A stretch of DNA of 44,256 bases from Mesobacillus subterraneus (GTDB lineage Bacteria; Bacillota; Bacilli; Bacillales; Cytobacillaceae): NCBI RefSeq assembly GCF_000934845.1, contig NZ_JXIQ01000192.1, positions 1 through 44,256 on the forward strand, in the 5' to 3' direction. Numbering within the stretch: the stretch's first letter is position 1; the number at the start of each line of letters is the position of its first letter. This document shows, one piece after another, positions 23,907-31,823 of this stretch. The notes below the pieces were generated by a model. It did no database searches. It was not told where the DNA came from and worked only from the letters and a program-made list of their open reading frames with translations. Made by a program: the position numbers and the translations under genes.

Positions 23907-24437
23907 AATAGCCAATCTACCTTCTATTTTTTGTAAAGATTGCTGCAAAGTATTAAAGGTATTGGTCCCCTTAATACTGTGACGAGAGATTCGGAGTACG
24001 AGCTCCCCTTCTGCTTAACCCTATAAAATCAGAATTACCATATTCCTGATTTATCTCCTTAGCGTAGAAAAATCAGGGTTTTCACTTCCAAAAATGTTCA
24101 TTGCTTTGTACGTAACCATCAGCGGCACCCTGCATTTGATGTGCAAAGTTAACCATACCGGAGGAACGTATGTTCATCTTTTTTTGTGCGATTTGCTTAA
24201 ATATTACTAGATATATTACATCCATGAAGTTGCTCTAAAGAAAAACCGAGATCTAAGCAAGCTTATCTACTTAATTCGCTATACATTTAGTTCGAATAAT
24301 ATCCATTATCCTTTTTGCGCTATCCGTAAGAATCAACTGATGAGAAATGAAGTTAAGAAACTCAAACTGAAATCTAATAAATTATTTTTGCCGATAAATT
24401 GAATTGTGGCATTTTTCAATGGGGAAAAAACAAAGCT
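23907..24437. other. Gene-poor stretch with possible remnants
   Basis: This stretch holds no gene I can defend. A 47-codon minus-strand frame at 24082-24225 (starting MDVIYLVIFKQIAQKKM, ending SNEHFWK) reads like protein but has no ribosome site and no family I recognise. The position between two truncated genes and a lone terminator suggests decayed accessory DNA. Confidence 0.4.
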
Positions 24438-25004
24438 TTAAAAACCATATTCTTCGTCTTTTTTTATACGAATGATCTTCAAAGCTTCAACGGTTAAGAC
24501 TGTATCCTCGACTAGTCGTTCAAGACGGAAAAGGATATCATCATTTATAATTTCTTTCCGATGAAAGTCTTTTTCTTCCATAAAAACATATGTTGGAACG
24601 ATGTGGGCTTTCATATATGCTAGGATTGGTTTTAATTGTTGCTCTACCATTAAATAATGCTTCGCTGTGCCCGCTGTTACAACACTGCTGACGACTTTGT
24701 CACGGAAAGCGTTAACTGGCAACAAGTCAAAGATGTTTTTCAACGTTGCCGGAATGGATGCTTGGAATGTTGGTGTGCCAATAATAATGGCATCCGCTGC
24801 CATGATTGTCTCTGTAATGTATTTCGTATCCCCTTCATATTCGAGATAATTACGTCCATCGCTAAATTGCACTGTATATTCGGCTAAATCTAATAGTGTG
24901 ATTTCATTCTCAGGGTATTTTTGCGACAAAATTTCTACTGTTTTAAGGATAGCTGTTTTTGTTTTTGAGCCGACGATCGATCCGGCTAATGCCACAATTT
25001 TCAT
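24438..25004 (-). CDS. NADPH-dependent FMN reductase
   Basis: The 188-residue flavodoxin-like protein opens with KIVALAGSIVGSKTKTAIL, the phosphate-binding loop of NAD(P)H-FMN reductases, and has the GTPTFQASIPATLKN motif near residue 78 that holds the flavin. It would supply reduced FMN or reduce quinone- or azo-type substrates. ATG 25004 has AAGGGGAG seven bases upstream. It follows a luciferase-like monooxygenase gene on the same strand with a HesB-like gene between, so a two-component monooxygenase plus reductase is likely. Confidence 0.85.
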   Translation of the reverse strand: MKIVALAGSIVGSKTKTAILKTVEILSQKYPENEITLLDLAEYTVQFSDGRNYLEYEGDTKYITETIMAADAIIIGTPTFQASIPATLKNIFDLLPVNAFRDKVVSSVVTAGTAKHYLMVEQQLKPILAYMKAHIVPTYVFMEEKDFHRKEIINDDILFRLERLVEDTVLTVEALKIIRIKKDEEYGF

Positions 25005-25143
25005 GATATTCTCCCCTTTTGCTTACGCTGTATGTTTATGCAGACTGACATTGATCCTGTTGATGAAAAAATAGCTAATATAGCTATTTCATTAAGGGAT
25101 TTCGATTTCCCTAACATTTAAAGGGTATTCTCTTCCGTCCATA

Positions 25144-25440
25144 TCAATCTTCATTGTTCGTAAAAATAAACTCTAACTCTCCATTCTTCACAACAACACT
25201 CAAATCATATTCGTTAAATAACCAAGAATTGTCATCATTAAAATAAAAAGTAATTCCCTCGACCTCGTCTTTCACACCAATGTTTTCGGTTTTCCCTATG
25301 GACATACCTAACGAATAATTAGGATGTGATGTGGGAATCCCACCGTAGATTTGCAAGTAATATTGAACATAATCCCCATTGTCTAAATCCATTTCTTTTT
25401 TATACCAATTAGCTGCTTGCTTGCTTACTGCAAATTTCAT
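25144..25440 (-). CDS. HesB-like protein without cysteines (YneR family)
   Basis: The 98-residue protein matches the HesB/YneR family: FAVSKQAANWYKKEMDL, a GIPT..P.YSLGMSIG core, and GITFYFNDDNSWLF. It has no cysteine at all, so it cannot bind iron-sulfur clusters in the way of A-type scaffolds. I chose the second ATG (25440), which has a weak GAGCGGTG upstream; the first ATG (25458) has none. A paralogue with the same length lies at 27397-27690 on the other strand. Function unknown. Confidence 0.75.
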   Translation of the reverse strand: MKFAVSKQAANWYKKEMDLDNGDYVQYYLQIYGGIPTSHPNYSLGMSIGKTENIGVKDEVEGITFYFNDDNSWLFNEYDLSVVVKNGELEFIFTNNED

Positions 25441-25489
25441 CTTCACACCGCTCTTCATTTATTGTATTTTTCGTTCAATCCACTTGCTA

Positions 25490-26548
25490 TTATTTCACAG
25501 CAGTATATTTTTTGATGGCTGGAATAATATCATTCCCAATAATTTCGATGTTTTTCATAATTTTCTCAAAGGGTACACCACCAAAGTCAATTTGTGCCAT
25601 AAAGCGCTGCATGCCGTATAGTTCGTATTGGTAAAGCATCTTTTCAATAATTTGCTCTTTGCTGCCAACCATTAATGCATCTCGTGTATCAGGTGCTTGG
25701 GCAAATTGCTGTTTTGGATAACCGCCACCGCGAATGGCTTGGAAACCACCATTTAAATGTGGGTACATCTCTTGTAAAGCTTCTTTTGTTGTATCTGCAA
25801 CATAGAATAAACTTGTTGTTGCAATTGGAAGTGCTTTAGGATCAAAGCCACTGCGCTCAGCTGCTTCACGATAGGCATCGACAGAAGGCTTAAAGTTGAT
25901 GGCTGGTCCACCTAAAGTAGTAAGCATCATTGGGATCCCCATATATCCTGCCTTAATAGCACTTGTTGGTGGTCCACCAACCGCACGCCAAATAGGAAGA
26001 GAACCGTTTTTTGGCTGCGGCAGAATATGCGCATTTTCTAATGGAGTCCGGTATTCACCTTGCCACGTCACCTGATCTTCTTCATTTATCTTTTTAAGCA
26101 ATTCTAATTTCTCTTCGAAAATTTCTTCATAGTCCTGTAAATTAACCCCAAGTAAGTGATAGGCTCCTACACGGGAACCGCGTCCTGCTACAATTTCCGC
26201 ACGGCCATCCGAAATTAAGTCGATGGTTGCAAAATCTTCATATACACGCACAGGATCAGAAACACTTAGTACCGTTGCTGAGCTCGTGATTTTTATTTTA
26301 CTTGTTGCTTGCGCAATGGCACCCAAGACTACTGTATGAGCTTGGGTGGTAAAATAAGTTTGATGACTTTCTCCAACGCCAAAGACATCAATTCCTGCTT
26401 GTTCTGCTAGCTTACTGGCTTCAATTAATTCCTTAATTCTTGCTTGGGCCGAAATACGTTCGCCTGTAATTGGGTTAGACATATGATCTCCTAAAGAATA
26501 AAGCCCAAATTCTATACCTTTTAATGGATCGATACGGTATTTTTCCAT
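25490..26548 (-). CDS. LLM-class flavin-dependent monooxygenase
   Basis: The 352-residue protein is a bacterial luciferase-like TIM barrel: IEFGLYSLGD, GVGESHQTYF near residue 57, ATSKIKITSSATVLS, and a RAEIVAGRGSR stretch near 120. These are usual for FMN-dependent oxidoreductases of this class that use reduced FMN from a partner. The FMN reductase downstream on the same strand fits that role. ATG 26548 has AGGAG eight bases upstream. A MarR gene lies 48 bases upstream. The organic substrate cannot be read from the sequence. Confidence 0.85.
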   Translation of the reverse strand: MEKYRIDPLKGIEFGLYSLGDHMSNPITGERISAQARIKELIEASKLAEQAGIDVFGVGESHQTYFTTQAHTVVLGAIAQATSKIKITSSATVLSVSDPVRVYEDFATIDLISDGRAEIVAGRGSRVGAYHLLGVNLQDYEEIFEEKLELLKKINEEDQVTWQGEYRTPLENAHILPQPKNGSLPIWRAVGGPPTSAIKAGYMGIPMMLTTLGGPAINFKPSVDAYREAAERSGFDPKALPIATTSLFYVADTTKEALQEMYPHLNGGFQAIRGGGYPKQQFAQAPDTRDALMVGSKEQIIEKMLYQYELYGMQRFMAQIDFGGVPFEKIMKNIEIIGNDIIPAIKKYTAVK

Positions 26549-26596
26549 AATGAATTCTCCTAGTTCCTTTGACTAATCAAGTGATGTGGTAAAAAA

Positions 26597-27037
26597 TTAC
26601 CTTTTCACTAATCTTTTGTCACTATTTTTTTGCACACGAGACATGAGCGAATACAAAATTTTTTGCTCTTCCTTAGATAAACTTTCATCAAAAAATGAGG
26701 ATTGAAAGGCAAGTTGGGCATCAAACGCATTATTTAGTTTTTCACGACCCTTATTTGTTAATGAAATGGTTTTAGTTTTCCATTCTTGCCTTCGTTCAAT
26801 AAGTCCATCTTTCTCAAGACGGGCAAGCATACGTGAAATTCCCCCTTGTGTTACAGTGACTTTCTCAGCTAAATCACATTGTGTTAATGGCTCATAGGTT
26901 GAAATTTGCATTAATACATCAAATTGTGCGGTCGTTAAATCAAATTGCTTTAAAAATTCATTGGAAAGTAAATTACTTTGATGGGTGAAACGAGTGAGGC
27001 GAAGCCAGATTAATGATCCGCGAGTATTTTTTTGCAT
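26597..27037 (-). CDS. MarR-family transcriptional regulator
   Basis: The 146-residue protein has the winged-helix core of Mar[48 protein letters not shown] (recognition helix in TQGGISRML), and helical ends for dimerisation. It is first in a leftward set with the luciferase-like monooxygenase, so it probably represses that unit and releases DNA on binding a phenolic or electrophilic ligand. The upstream DNA is a decayed resolvase gene. Confidence 0.85.
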   Translation of the reverse strand: MQKNTRGSLIWLRLTRFTHQSNLLSNEFLKQFDLTTAQFDVLMQISTYEPLTQCDLAEKVTVTQGGISRMLARLEKDGLIERRQEWKTKTISLTNKGREKLNNAFDAQLAFQSSFFDESLSKEEQKILYSLMSRVQKNSDKRLVKR

Positions 27038-27072
27038 AACGATGTGTCACACCCTTTCGTTACATCACTTTA

Positions 27073-27312
27073 CTACTCAATTGATAGAAATGCAAGGATA
27101 TAACAGTAAAAGAATTTACCAGTAGGTGTTCTTGTATCAATTCCCAAGAATAGGATAATAAAATGTATGTTTCTTACACCAAGCTGCTGAACTAGCTCCA
27201 ACAACTGAACCGTGTTTCGGCCAAGATGATCCATTCGACTCACAACTAAGGTATCACCAGTTGCAATCTTAATATTGGAATTTTCCTTAACGTTGTAAAT
27301 CCACGTTTCCTC
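27073..27312 (-). pseudogene. Decayed serine resolvase/invertase fragment
   Basis: The minus strand encodes ATGDTLVVSRMDHLGRNT, then LLELVQQLGVRNIHFI, then GIDTRTPTGKFF and a tail ending in a stop at 27073. These match the catalytic-domain core of Tn3-type resolvases (RMDRLGRN, IDT.TPTGK). The N-terminal part with the active serine and the C-terminal helix-turn-helix are absent. It is a relic of a transposon or integrative element. The bases 27313-27396 hold only the upstream region of the next gene. Confidence 0.75.
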
Positions 27313-27396
27313 ATGGCACCCCTATTAATGCCTGGCAAATGCTGACGGGAATTGCTTATGTTATAATCGGAGCAATTGGTATGGAAGGAGAATGAT

Positions 27397-27690
27397 ATGA
27401 ATATTACAATCAATGAAGAAGCGGCAGCTTGGTACGAAACCGAAATGGACCTTTCCAACGGGAGCTATTTACACTTTTTTGTACGGTACGGAGGATTCAG
27501 TTCGATTCAGACAGGTTTCTCCCTTGGCGTTTCCAAAGAGGAACCCGACCATATCGGCGTGAAAACAGAAAAAAACGGTATCACATATTATATCGAAGAA
27601 AAAGACATTTGGTATTTTGACGGCCATGATCTGATTGTCAAACTTCATCCTGTCGGTCACGAACCAGAGTTTACATTCGAAAAAAAATAA
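27397..27690 (+). CDS. yneR: HesB-like protein without cysteines (YneR-like)
   Basis: The 97-residue protein starts NITINEEAAAWYETEMDL and shows GFSLGVS and GITYYIEEKDIWYF, the same pattern as its paralogue at 25144-25440. It contains no cysteine. In B. subtilis yneR lies beside yneQ and yneP; here the yneQ-like gene is next and converges on it. ATG 27397 has AAGGAG seven bases upstream; the longer TTG start is not supported. By synteny this copy, not the other, is the core YneR equivalent. Confidence 0.8.
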   Translation: MNITINEEAAAWYETEMDLSNGSYLHFFVRYGGFSSIQTGFSLGVSKEEPDHIGVKTEKNGITYYIEEKDIWYFDGHDLIVKLHPVGHEPEFTFEKK

Positions 27691-27722
27691 GGCAAGCGCT
27701 TAGGCGCTTGCCTTATTTTTTG
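27681..27722. terminator. Bidirectional terminator between yneR- and yneQ-like genes
   Basis: GGCAAGCGC at 27691-27699 pairs perfectly with GCGCTTGCC at 27704-27712 around a TTAG loop. TTATTTTTT follows on + and a long T-run follows on the minus strand. It serves both convergent genes. Confidence 0.9.
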
Positions 27723-28009
27723 CCAAGAAAATTGTTAATCCCTTCCTTCTCCAAAACCTCCTGCTGTTTCTGGCCAAAGAGGTCAAAGTGCGGGTATTCA
27801 GGTTTGCGGTTGTCCATCCATTCAGGGCTAAGTCCATAAGTATTTCCCCATTCTGCCAACTTTTCTATATCTCTGCAACCGACTTTTGTAACTGTTGTAC
27901 AGCCAGGGAAACGTTCATCTAACCAGTAGTGAGTAAGAAAAGCAATCTCTCCTTTGCGGATATTTTCTTTCCACTCTGCTAGCTCGTGTCTTTTGATCCC
28001 GAAAGCCAT
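27713..28009 (-). CDS. yneQ: YneQ-like conserved small protein
   Basis: A 98-residue soluble protein, tryptophan-rich (KRHELAEWKENI, THYWLDERFPG, EWGNTYGLSPEWMDNRKPEYPHF in part), which I recognise as like the B. subtilis YneQ neighbourhood protein. No function is known to me. It starts 6 bases after the thioesterase stop with GGGAG upstream, so the two are co-transcribed. The partner converges on it from the other strand. Confidence 0.65.
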   Translation of the reverse strand: MAFGIKRHELAEWKENIRKGEIAFLTHYWLDERFPGCTTVTKVGCRDIEKLAEWGNTYGLSPEWMDNRKPEYPHFDLFGQKQQEVLEKEGINNFLGKK

Positions 28010-28015
28010 CCAGAC

Positions 28016-28453
28016 CTACTCCCTTTCATCCTCAGGCTTTTTCATGGCCTTTAGATAAGCTTCATGCCAGTCCGGATACTTCCTTTTTAAAGAAACGGGG
28101 CGGAAACTATCCTTTTTCACACAGACATGTTTAGAGCTGCCAGTAAGTGCAAGCTCCCCTTCCCCATTAAAAATTTCATATTTATAGACAGAACGGATGC
28201 CATCATATTCTTCTACCCATGTTTTGATTATGGCAGTATCCCCATAACGCAAAGGCCTTTTATAAGAAGCCTGAATATCCAGTACTGGAGAGATAATTCC
28301 GTCCTTCTCCATTTCCGCATAATTAAAACCAAGCTCTTTGATTAATTGCGTCCTGCCAAGCTCCATCCAAACCAAATAATTAGCGTGGTAAACAACACCC
28401 ATCTGGTCCGTTTCTGCATATCTAACCTCTATTTCTCTTGATGAAATTTGCAT
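28016..28453 (-). CDS. yneP: Acyl-CoA thioesterase, YbgC/YneP-like hotdog fold
   Basis: About 145 residues with the 4-hydroxybenzoyl-CoA thioesterase pattern: VRYAETDQMGVVYHANYLVW, in which the D and the YHANY stretch form the active site, and YKRPLRYGD later. It hydrolyses short acyl-CoA or acyl-ACP thioesters. I chose the second ATG (28453), which has AAAGGGG seven bases upstream; the ATG at 28459 is too close to that site. It is co-transcribed with the yneQ-like gene and follows the double-AAA gene on the same strand. Confidence 0.83.
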   Translation of the reverse strand: MQISSREIEVRYAETDQMGVVYHANYLVWMELGRTQLIKELGFNYAEMEKDGIISPVLDIQASYKRPLRYGDTAIIKTWVEEYDGIRSVYKYEIFNGEGELALTGSSKHVCVKKDSFRPVSLKRKYPDWHEAYLKAMKKPEDERE

Positions 28454-28493
28454 CCTCATACCCCTTTTGCTACTCTCATTAATAAAACGAGGA

Positions 28494-30812
28494 TCACTGT
28501 GTTTTTTTCAACGCCGCTTCAAAATCCTGTTTGTTTAAGTATAGAACATCCTGATCCAAATTCTCTACTGATTCGCTGCTCATCAGGCGATAGGCTTGGA
28601 ACTGTATGGCCTCGTCCACCAAATTTGTCGCGAATCGTCCATTCCCTTTAATCTCTATTCCCAAAAGCTTTTTGGATAAAAATTCTAAAGTTTGATCGTT
28701 GATTTTATACTGATATTTACCTGCATAATTCCTGATAATGAGCAATAATTCATCCACACTGTAATCAGGGAAGTGATAAAATTTTTTGAATCGTGAACGA
28801 ATGCCAGGATTGCTTTCCAACAGCAAATTCATCTCGGCAGGATAGCCCGCGAGGATAACGACAAGGTTTTCATTATGCCTGGTCATCTCATCCACGAGTG
28901 TATCGATCACTTCTTTGCCAAAGTCACCTGAGCTTTGTCCAAGCAAGGAATAAGCCTCATCTATAAAGAGAACCCCACCTAGTGCCTCACGAATCTTTTT
29001 CTTTGTCTTGATGGCTGTCTGACCCACAAAACCAGCAACGAAATCCGCTCTGCTGCTGGTGATCAGGTGTCCCCGCTTTAACATTCCGCATTCCTTTAAC
29101 AGTTCAGCATAAATCTTTGCGACAGTTGTTTTTCCGGTTCCGGGGTTCCCCGTGAAGACCGAATGCAGCTGAATTGGTACAGCAGGCAGCCCTTTTTCCT
29201 TGCGAAACTGCTGCATCCTAACGAAAGAAATAAGCGTGGTGACTTCCGATTTTACGGTATCCAAACCAATTAATGCCTGGAGGCTGTCTAGCGGCTTTTC
29301 TGTTGAAGGCTTAATAGATGATTCGAAATCTGCTTTTTCCAACAATGTGTATGTTGAAAAATCATCCTCTTCCATCTTTCTTGAGCCTTTTTTAAAAATA
29401 GCTTCCAATACAAGGTTACGCACTGTGCGCGCATTGCCAAATGTTTCATCGACTCTTTCTTTTTCGATTCTTTCTCTGAGCTCTTGCTTTGCAGGTTCGG
29501 TCATAGCATAATCATTATCCCGTGCTGCCTGCTTGGCGATCTCCAACAGTTCATCTTCTGTATAATCAGGCAGATGAATGAAATTCGATTGCGGGAAACG
29601 AGACCTTAATCCAGGATTTGCATCAAGAAATAAACGCATTTCTTCTGGATATCCAGCCAAAATCACCGCGAATTTGCCACCATATTCATTTCCAGTCATT
29701 AAAGAAACAAGTGTATCAATTGCAGTTTGGCCATAGTCATTCCCTGTCTGACCTTCACGTTTAAGACTATAAGCTTCATCGATGAACAAGACGCCGCCTA
29801 GAGCTTGTTCCACAATTTTGCGGACGTTTTCCTCTGTCTGGCCCACATAAGCACCAACTAACTGTGAGCGGTCTGCTTCGATGATTTCTTCTCGTGGCAA
29901 AACACCAAGCTGGTGATAAATTTTTGCAAGCAATCTAGCCAACGACGTTTTTCCAGTGCCTGGATTCCCTGTAAGCACCATATTTAAGCTTTGATCATCC
30001 TTAGTTTGCAGTCCAAGCTCCTTGCGTTTTTGCTGATATTTGAGGAAACGATAAAAATCATTCACTCTGGCTTTGACAGACTCAAGACCCACCATCTGTT
30101 GAAGTTCCGCCAAAGGATCGATTTCCGTCTTGTTTTGAACCTCCGACTCTCCGGCAAATTCTTCTTGCCATTGAAGTTTGATTTTATCTAGGGTATCCAG
30201 TCTTTTTTTCATTTCTTCAAAATGGATTGCTGTATGAAAAACACCGCTTACTGACTCCTCGTACAGCCTTGTTGCTTTTAACAAAGCAGCTGTTTCTTCC
30301 ATTGCGCTTTCGACTAATTCTGTCAGCCTGCCAAATTTTCCGCTTAAATCAGAATCAGCTATTGGCGTCTGCCCGTTTAGCTCATCCAACACTTCTTCGG
30401 CATGTCCAAGAAATTGCTGGGAAATATCGATGTATTGTACTAATGTTTTCTTTTTCAGCGCCCGATTGTCTGTTTCCCTAATTCGTGGGTAGGCGAAATC
30501 CTCGAAAAGTTTCCCTTTACTTTTCCACTCGTTTGACGCCAACATGGATTTTGCTAGTTTGTTTGTAGCCTCCTGTTCAACCGCTGATTTCAGCCACTCA
30601 AGGACAAGCGTATCAAAGCCATTCCTTTTCGCTCTTGATTGAGCTGCCAGCGTCAAAACATGGGACAATTTTTTTTGTTCCCCCGCTTTAGTTAGTACCT
30701 TAATGGCCATAATCAAACCGGCTTCATCATCAATATATCCTTTAGACTGTATTTCCTCTTCCCAAAGTAACAGTTGTTCCTCTAAAGCTATTTGTTTTTT
30801 GTGTTGTTCCAT
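28494..30812 (-). CDS. Double AAA+ ATPase of the CbxX/CfqX-SpoVK family
   Basis: The 772-residue protein has a helical N-terminal region (about 1-235) and two AAA+ modules of the CbbX/SpoVK type. The first has TGNPGTGKTSLARLL and GVLFIDEAYSL, with NPGLRSRF; the second has TGNPGTGKTTVAKIY, GVLFIDEAYSLLGQ and NPGIRSRF. B. subtilis SpoVK has a single such module of about 320 residues, so this is a larger relative. ATG 30812 has a modest AGTGAG upstream. It lies downstream of the spore gene tlp and upstream of yneP. A role in sporulation or in remodelling a partner complex is likely by family; the client is unknown. Confidence 0.85.
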   Translation of the reverse strand: MEQHKKQIALEEQLLLWEEEIQSKGYIDDEAGLIMAIKVLTKAGEQKKLSHVLTLAAQSRAKRNGFDTLVLEWLKSAVEQEATNKLAKSMLASNEWKSKGKLFEDFAYPRIRETDNRALKKKTLVQYIDISQQFLGHAEEVLDELNGQTPIADSDLSGKFGRLTELVESAMEETAALLKATRLYEESVSGVFHTAIHFEEMKKRLDTLDKIKLQWQEEFAGESEVQNKTEIDPLAELQQMVGLESVKARVNDFYRFLKYQQKRKELGLQTKDDQSLNMVLTGNPGTGKTSLARLLAKIYHQLGVLPREEIIEADRSQLVGAYVGQTEENVRKIVEQALGGVLFIDEAYSLKREGQTGNDYGQTAIDTLVSLMTGNEYGGKFAVILAGYPEEMRLFLDANPGLRSRFPQSNFIHLPDYTEDELLEIAKQAARDNDYAMTEPAKQELRERIEKERVDETFGNARTVRNLVLEAIFKKGSRKMEEDDFSTYTLLEKADFESSIKPSTEKPLDSLQALIGLDTVKSEVTTLISFVRMQQFRKEKGLPAVPIQLHSVFTGNPGTGKTTVAKIYAELLKECGMLKRGHLITSSRADFVAGFVGQTAIKTKKKIREALGGVLFIDEAYSLLGQSSGDFGKEVIDTLVDEMTRHNENLVVILAGYPAEMNLLLESNPGIRSRFKKFYHFPDYSVDELLLIIRNYAGKYQYKINDQTLEFLSKKLLGIEIKGNGRFATNLVDEAIQFQAYRLMSSESVENLDQDVLYLNKQDFEAALKKTQ

Positions 30813-30885
30813 CCGCTCACTTCTTTATCAAAAAATTTAACAGAATATCTTTACACTTCGTATAATATCATATTTTCCTGTAAAC

Positions 30886-30919
30886 GAAAAAAAGCGCCGC
30901 CTTTACGACGGAGCTTTTT
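30886..30919 (-). terminator. Terminator of tlp
   Basis: On the minus strand AAGCTCCGTCG, a short loop and GGCGGCGCTT form an imperfect hairpin followed by TTTTTT. It starts a few bases after the tlp stop at 30922. Confidence 0.7.
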
Positions 30920-30921
30920 CA

Positions 30922-31143
30922 TTAATGTTGTTTATGCGCTTCATCCTTAATTTCTGCTCTGAAAGCATCAATACTTTCGCGGCGGCGTTCATTTTTTTCC
31001 TGGATCCTTTGCTGGTCCTCAGGACTCGAATTATTCATTGCAGCCTCCGCATCTTCCATATTGGCAATGGTATGATGGACCATGGACTGCAGCTTTTCTA
31101 CATTATCACTACGATCGTCAGGCTTTGGTGTATGGTTTGTCAT
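30922..31143 (-). CDS. tlp: Small acid-soluble spore protein Tlp
   Basis: The 73-residue product reads NHTPKPDDRSDNVEKLQ, then NMEDAEAAM and KNERRRESIDAFRAEIKDE, closely like B. subtilis Tlp, a minor spore-core protein made in the forespore. ATG 31143 has GGGAGGG about nine bases upstream. A perfect-looking sigma-G promoter precedes it. In B. subtilis tlp follows sspN in one operon; here sspN is upstream on the same strand but a terminator lies between, and tlp has its own promoter. Confidence 0.93.
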   Translation of the reverse strand: MTNHTPKPDDRSDNVEKLQSMVHHTIANMEDAEAAMNNSSPEDQQRIQEKNERRRESIDAFRAEIKDEAHKQH

Positions 31144-31168
31144 TAATATGTCCCTCCCTTACTACCAA

Positions 31169-31199
31169 TAGTATGTGAGGAAAGCAAAAGCAATATTCA
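31169..31199 (-). promoter_or_regulatory. Sigma-G (forespore) promoter of tlp
   Basis: TGAATA (31199-31194) and CATACTA (31175-31169) are 18 bases apart, matching the forespore sigma-G consensus. They lie 25 bases upstream of the tlp start, giving a short leader. Confidence 0.75.
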
Positions 31200-31266
31200 T
31201 TGCGTTCTGAATGCATTTAAGGCATTAAAAAGTGTTTAGAACCCTCCTCCAGCCCATTGGAAAATG

Positions 31267-31292
31267 AAAAGCCCACCATCGGATTGGTGGGC
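31267..31292 (-). terminator. Terminator after sspN
   Basis: GCCCACC and GGTGGGC pair around an eight-base loop, followed by TTTTC on the minus strand, 14 bases after the sspN stop. Confidence 0.75.
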
Positions 31293-31305
31293 ATGCTTCT
31301 ATCAT

Positions 31306-31449
31306 TTATTCCCCTTTTGTCTGGATTACCTGTGCATGTTTTCCTGATTTATCGTTCATCTTCTTACCATTGTTGCCGCTGAAACCGCGCGGCTGGGTTC
31401 CAAGATGGCTCGGAACATAGTGTTTGCTGTCCTTTTTTGGATTGCTCAT
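31306..31449 (-). CDS. sspN: Small acid-soluble spore protein N
   Basis: A 47-residue gene. The product begins SNPKKDSKHYVPSHLGTQP, contains MNDKSGKHAQVIQTKGE at its end, and matches the SspN family of forespore-made proteins. ATG 31449 has GGAGGG about eight bases upstream. It is followed by its own terminator and then tlp, its usual partner. Very basic and polar, as expected for a spore-core protein. Confidence 0.88.
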   Translation of the reverse strand: MSNPKKDSKHYVPSHLGTQPRGFSGNNGKKMNDKSGKHAQVIQTKGE

Positions 31450-31510
31450 GATCATCCCTCCTCTAGTTTAGTTTTACCAAATCATCGGGAAATCATGAGT
31501 GGGGAATGTA

Positions 31511-31642
31511 TTACTCTGCTTTGCCTAAGTGTTTTTGCTCCAATTTTGCCTCGATTTTTTCAATCGCTTCACGATCATTCAGAAGTTGACGTTTATTTTC
31601 CATTACAAGCTCTTGAAAGGAACGTTTTCTAGGTTTCCTCAT
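31511..31642 (-). CDS. fbpB: FbpB-family small basic protein
   Basis: A 43-residue gene. The product, RKPRKRSFQELVMENKRQ then LEQKHLGKAE, matches the FbpB group of small basic proteins. In B. subtilis FbpB is under Fur control and helps the FsrA small RNA in the iron-sparing response, which lowers aconitase and other iron enzymes. The location beside the aconitase gene fits that link. ATG 31642 is preceded by GGTGAGTAGG, a plausible ribosome site. A palindrome lies just upstream. Conclusion on regulation is by analogy. Confidence 0.8.
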   Translation of the reverse strand: MRKPRKRSFQELVMENKRQLLNDREAIEKIEAKLEQKHLGKAE

Positions 31643-31664
31643 CCTACTCACCATCCTTTATTAT

Positions 31665-31683
31665 CATTCTAACAGTTAGAATG
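31665..31683. promoter_or_regulatory. Perfect 9-1-9 palindrome upstream of fbpB
   Basis: CATTCTAACAGTTAGAATG is a perfect inverted repeat with a one-base centre, overlapped on the minus strand by TGATAAT, a Fur half-site. No T-run follows on either side, so an operator is more likely than a terminator. The protein that binds is not known. Confidence 0.45.
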
Positions 31684-31777
31684 CCCGAAAACGGTTGCAA
31701 TTATTACAACTTTTCGAAATTTTACTTTTATTTTATTCTGACATGAAATTTTTGTGTTTGTCGACAGGATGGCAGAC

Positions 31778-31821
31778 GAAAAACCCCCTATTCCACTTAT
31801 GGATCAGGGGGGTTCTGTTTT
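31778..31821 (-). terminator. Terminator of the aconitase gene
   Basis: On the minus strand CCCCCCT and AGGGGGTT pair around a loop of about 16 bases and run into TTTTCG, beginning just after the stop at 31824. Confidence 0.8.
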
Positions 31822-31823
31822 AA

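Noticed and set aside
23862-24014. An open minus-strand frame with protein-like composition (IEGRLAIEFPVAPGSSFFYGL in part)
   Set aside because: Its last codons are the stem and T-run of a clear intrinsic terminator, it lacks a start codon with a ribosome site, and no family comes to mind.
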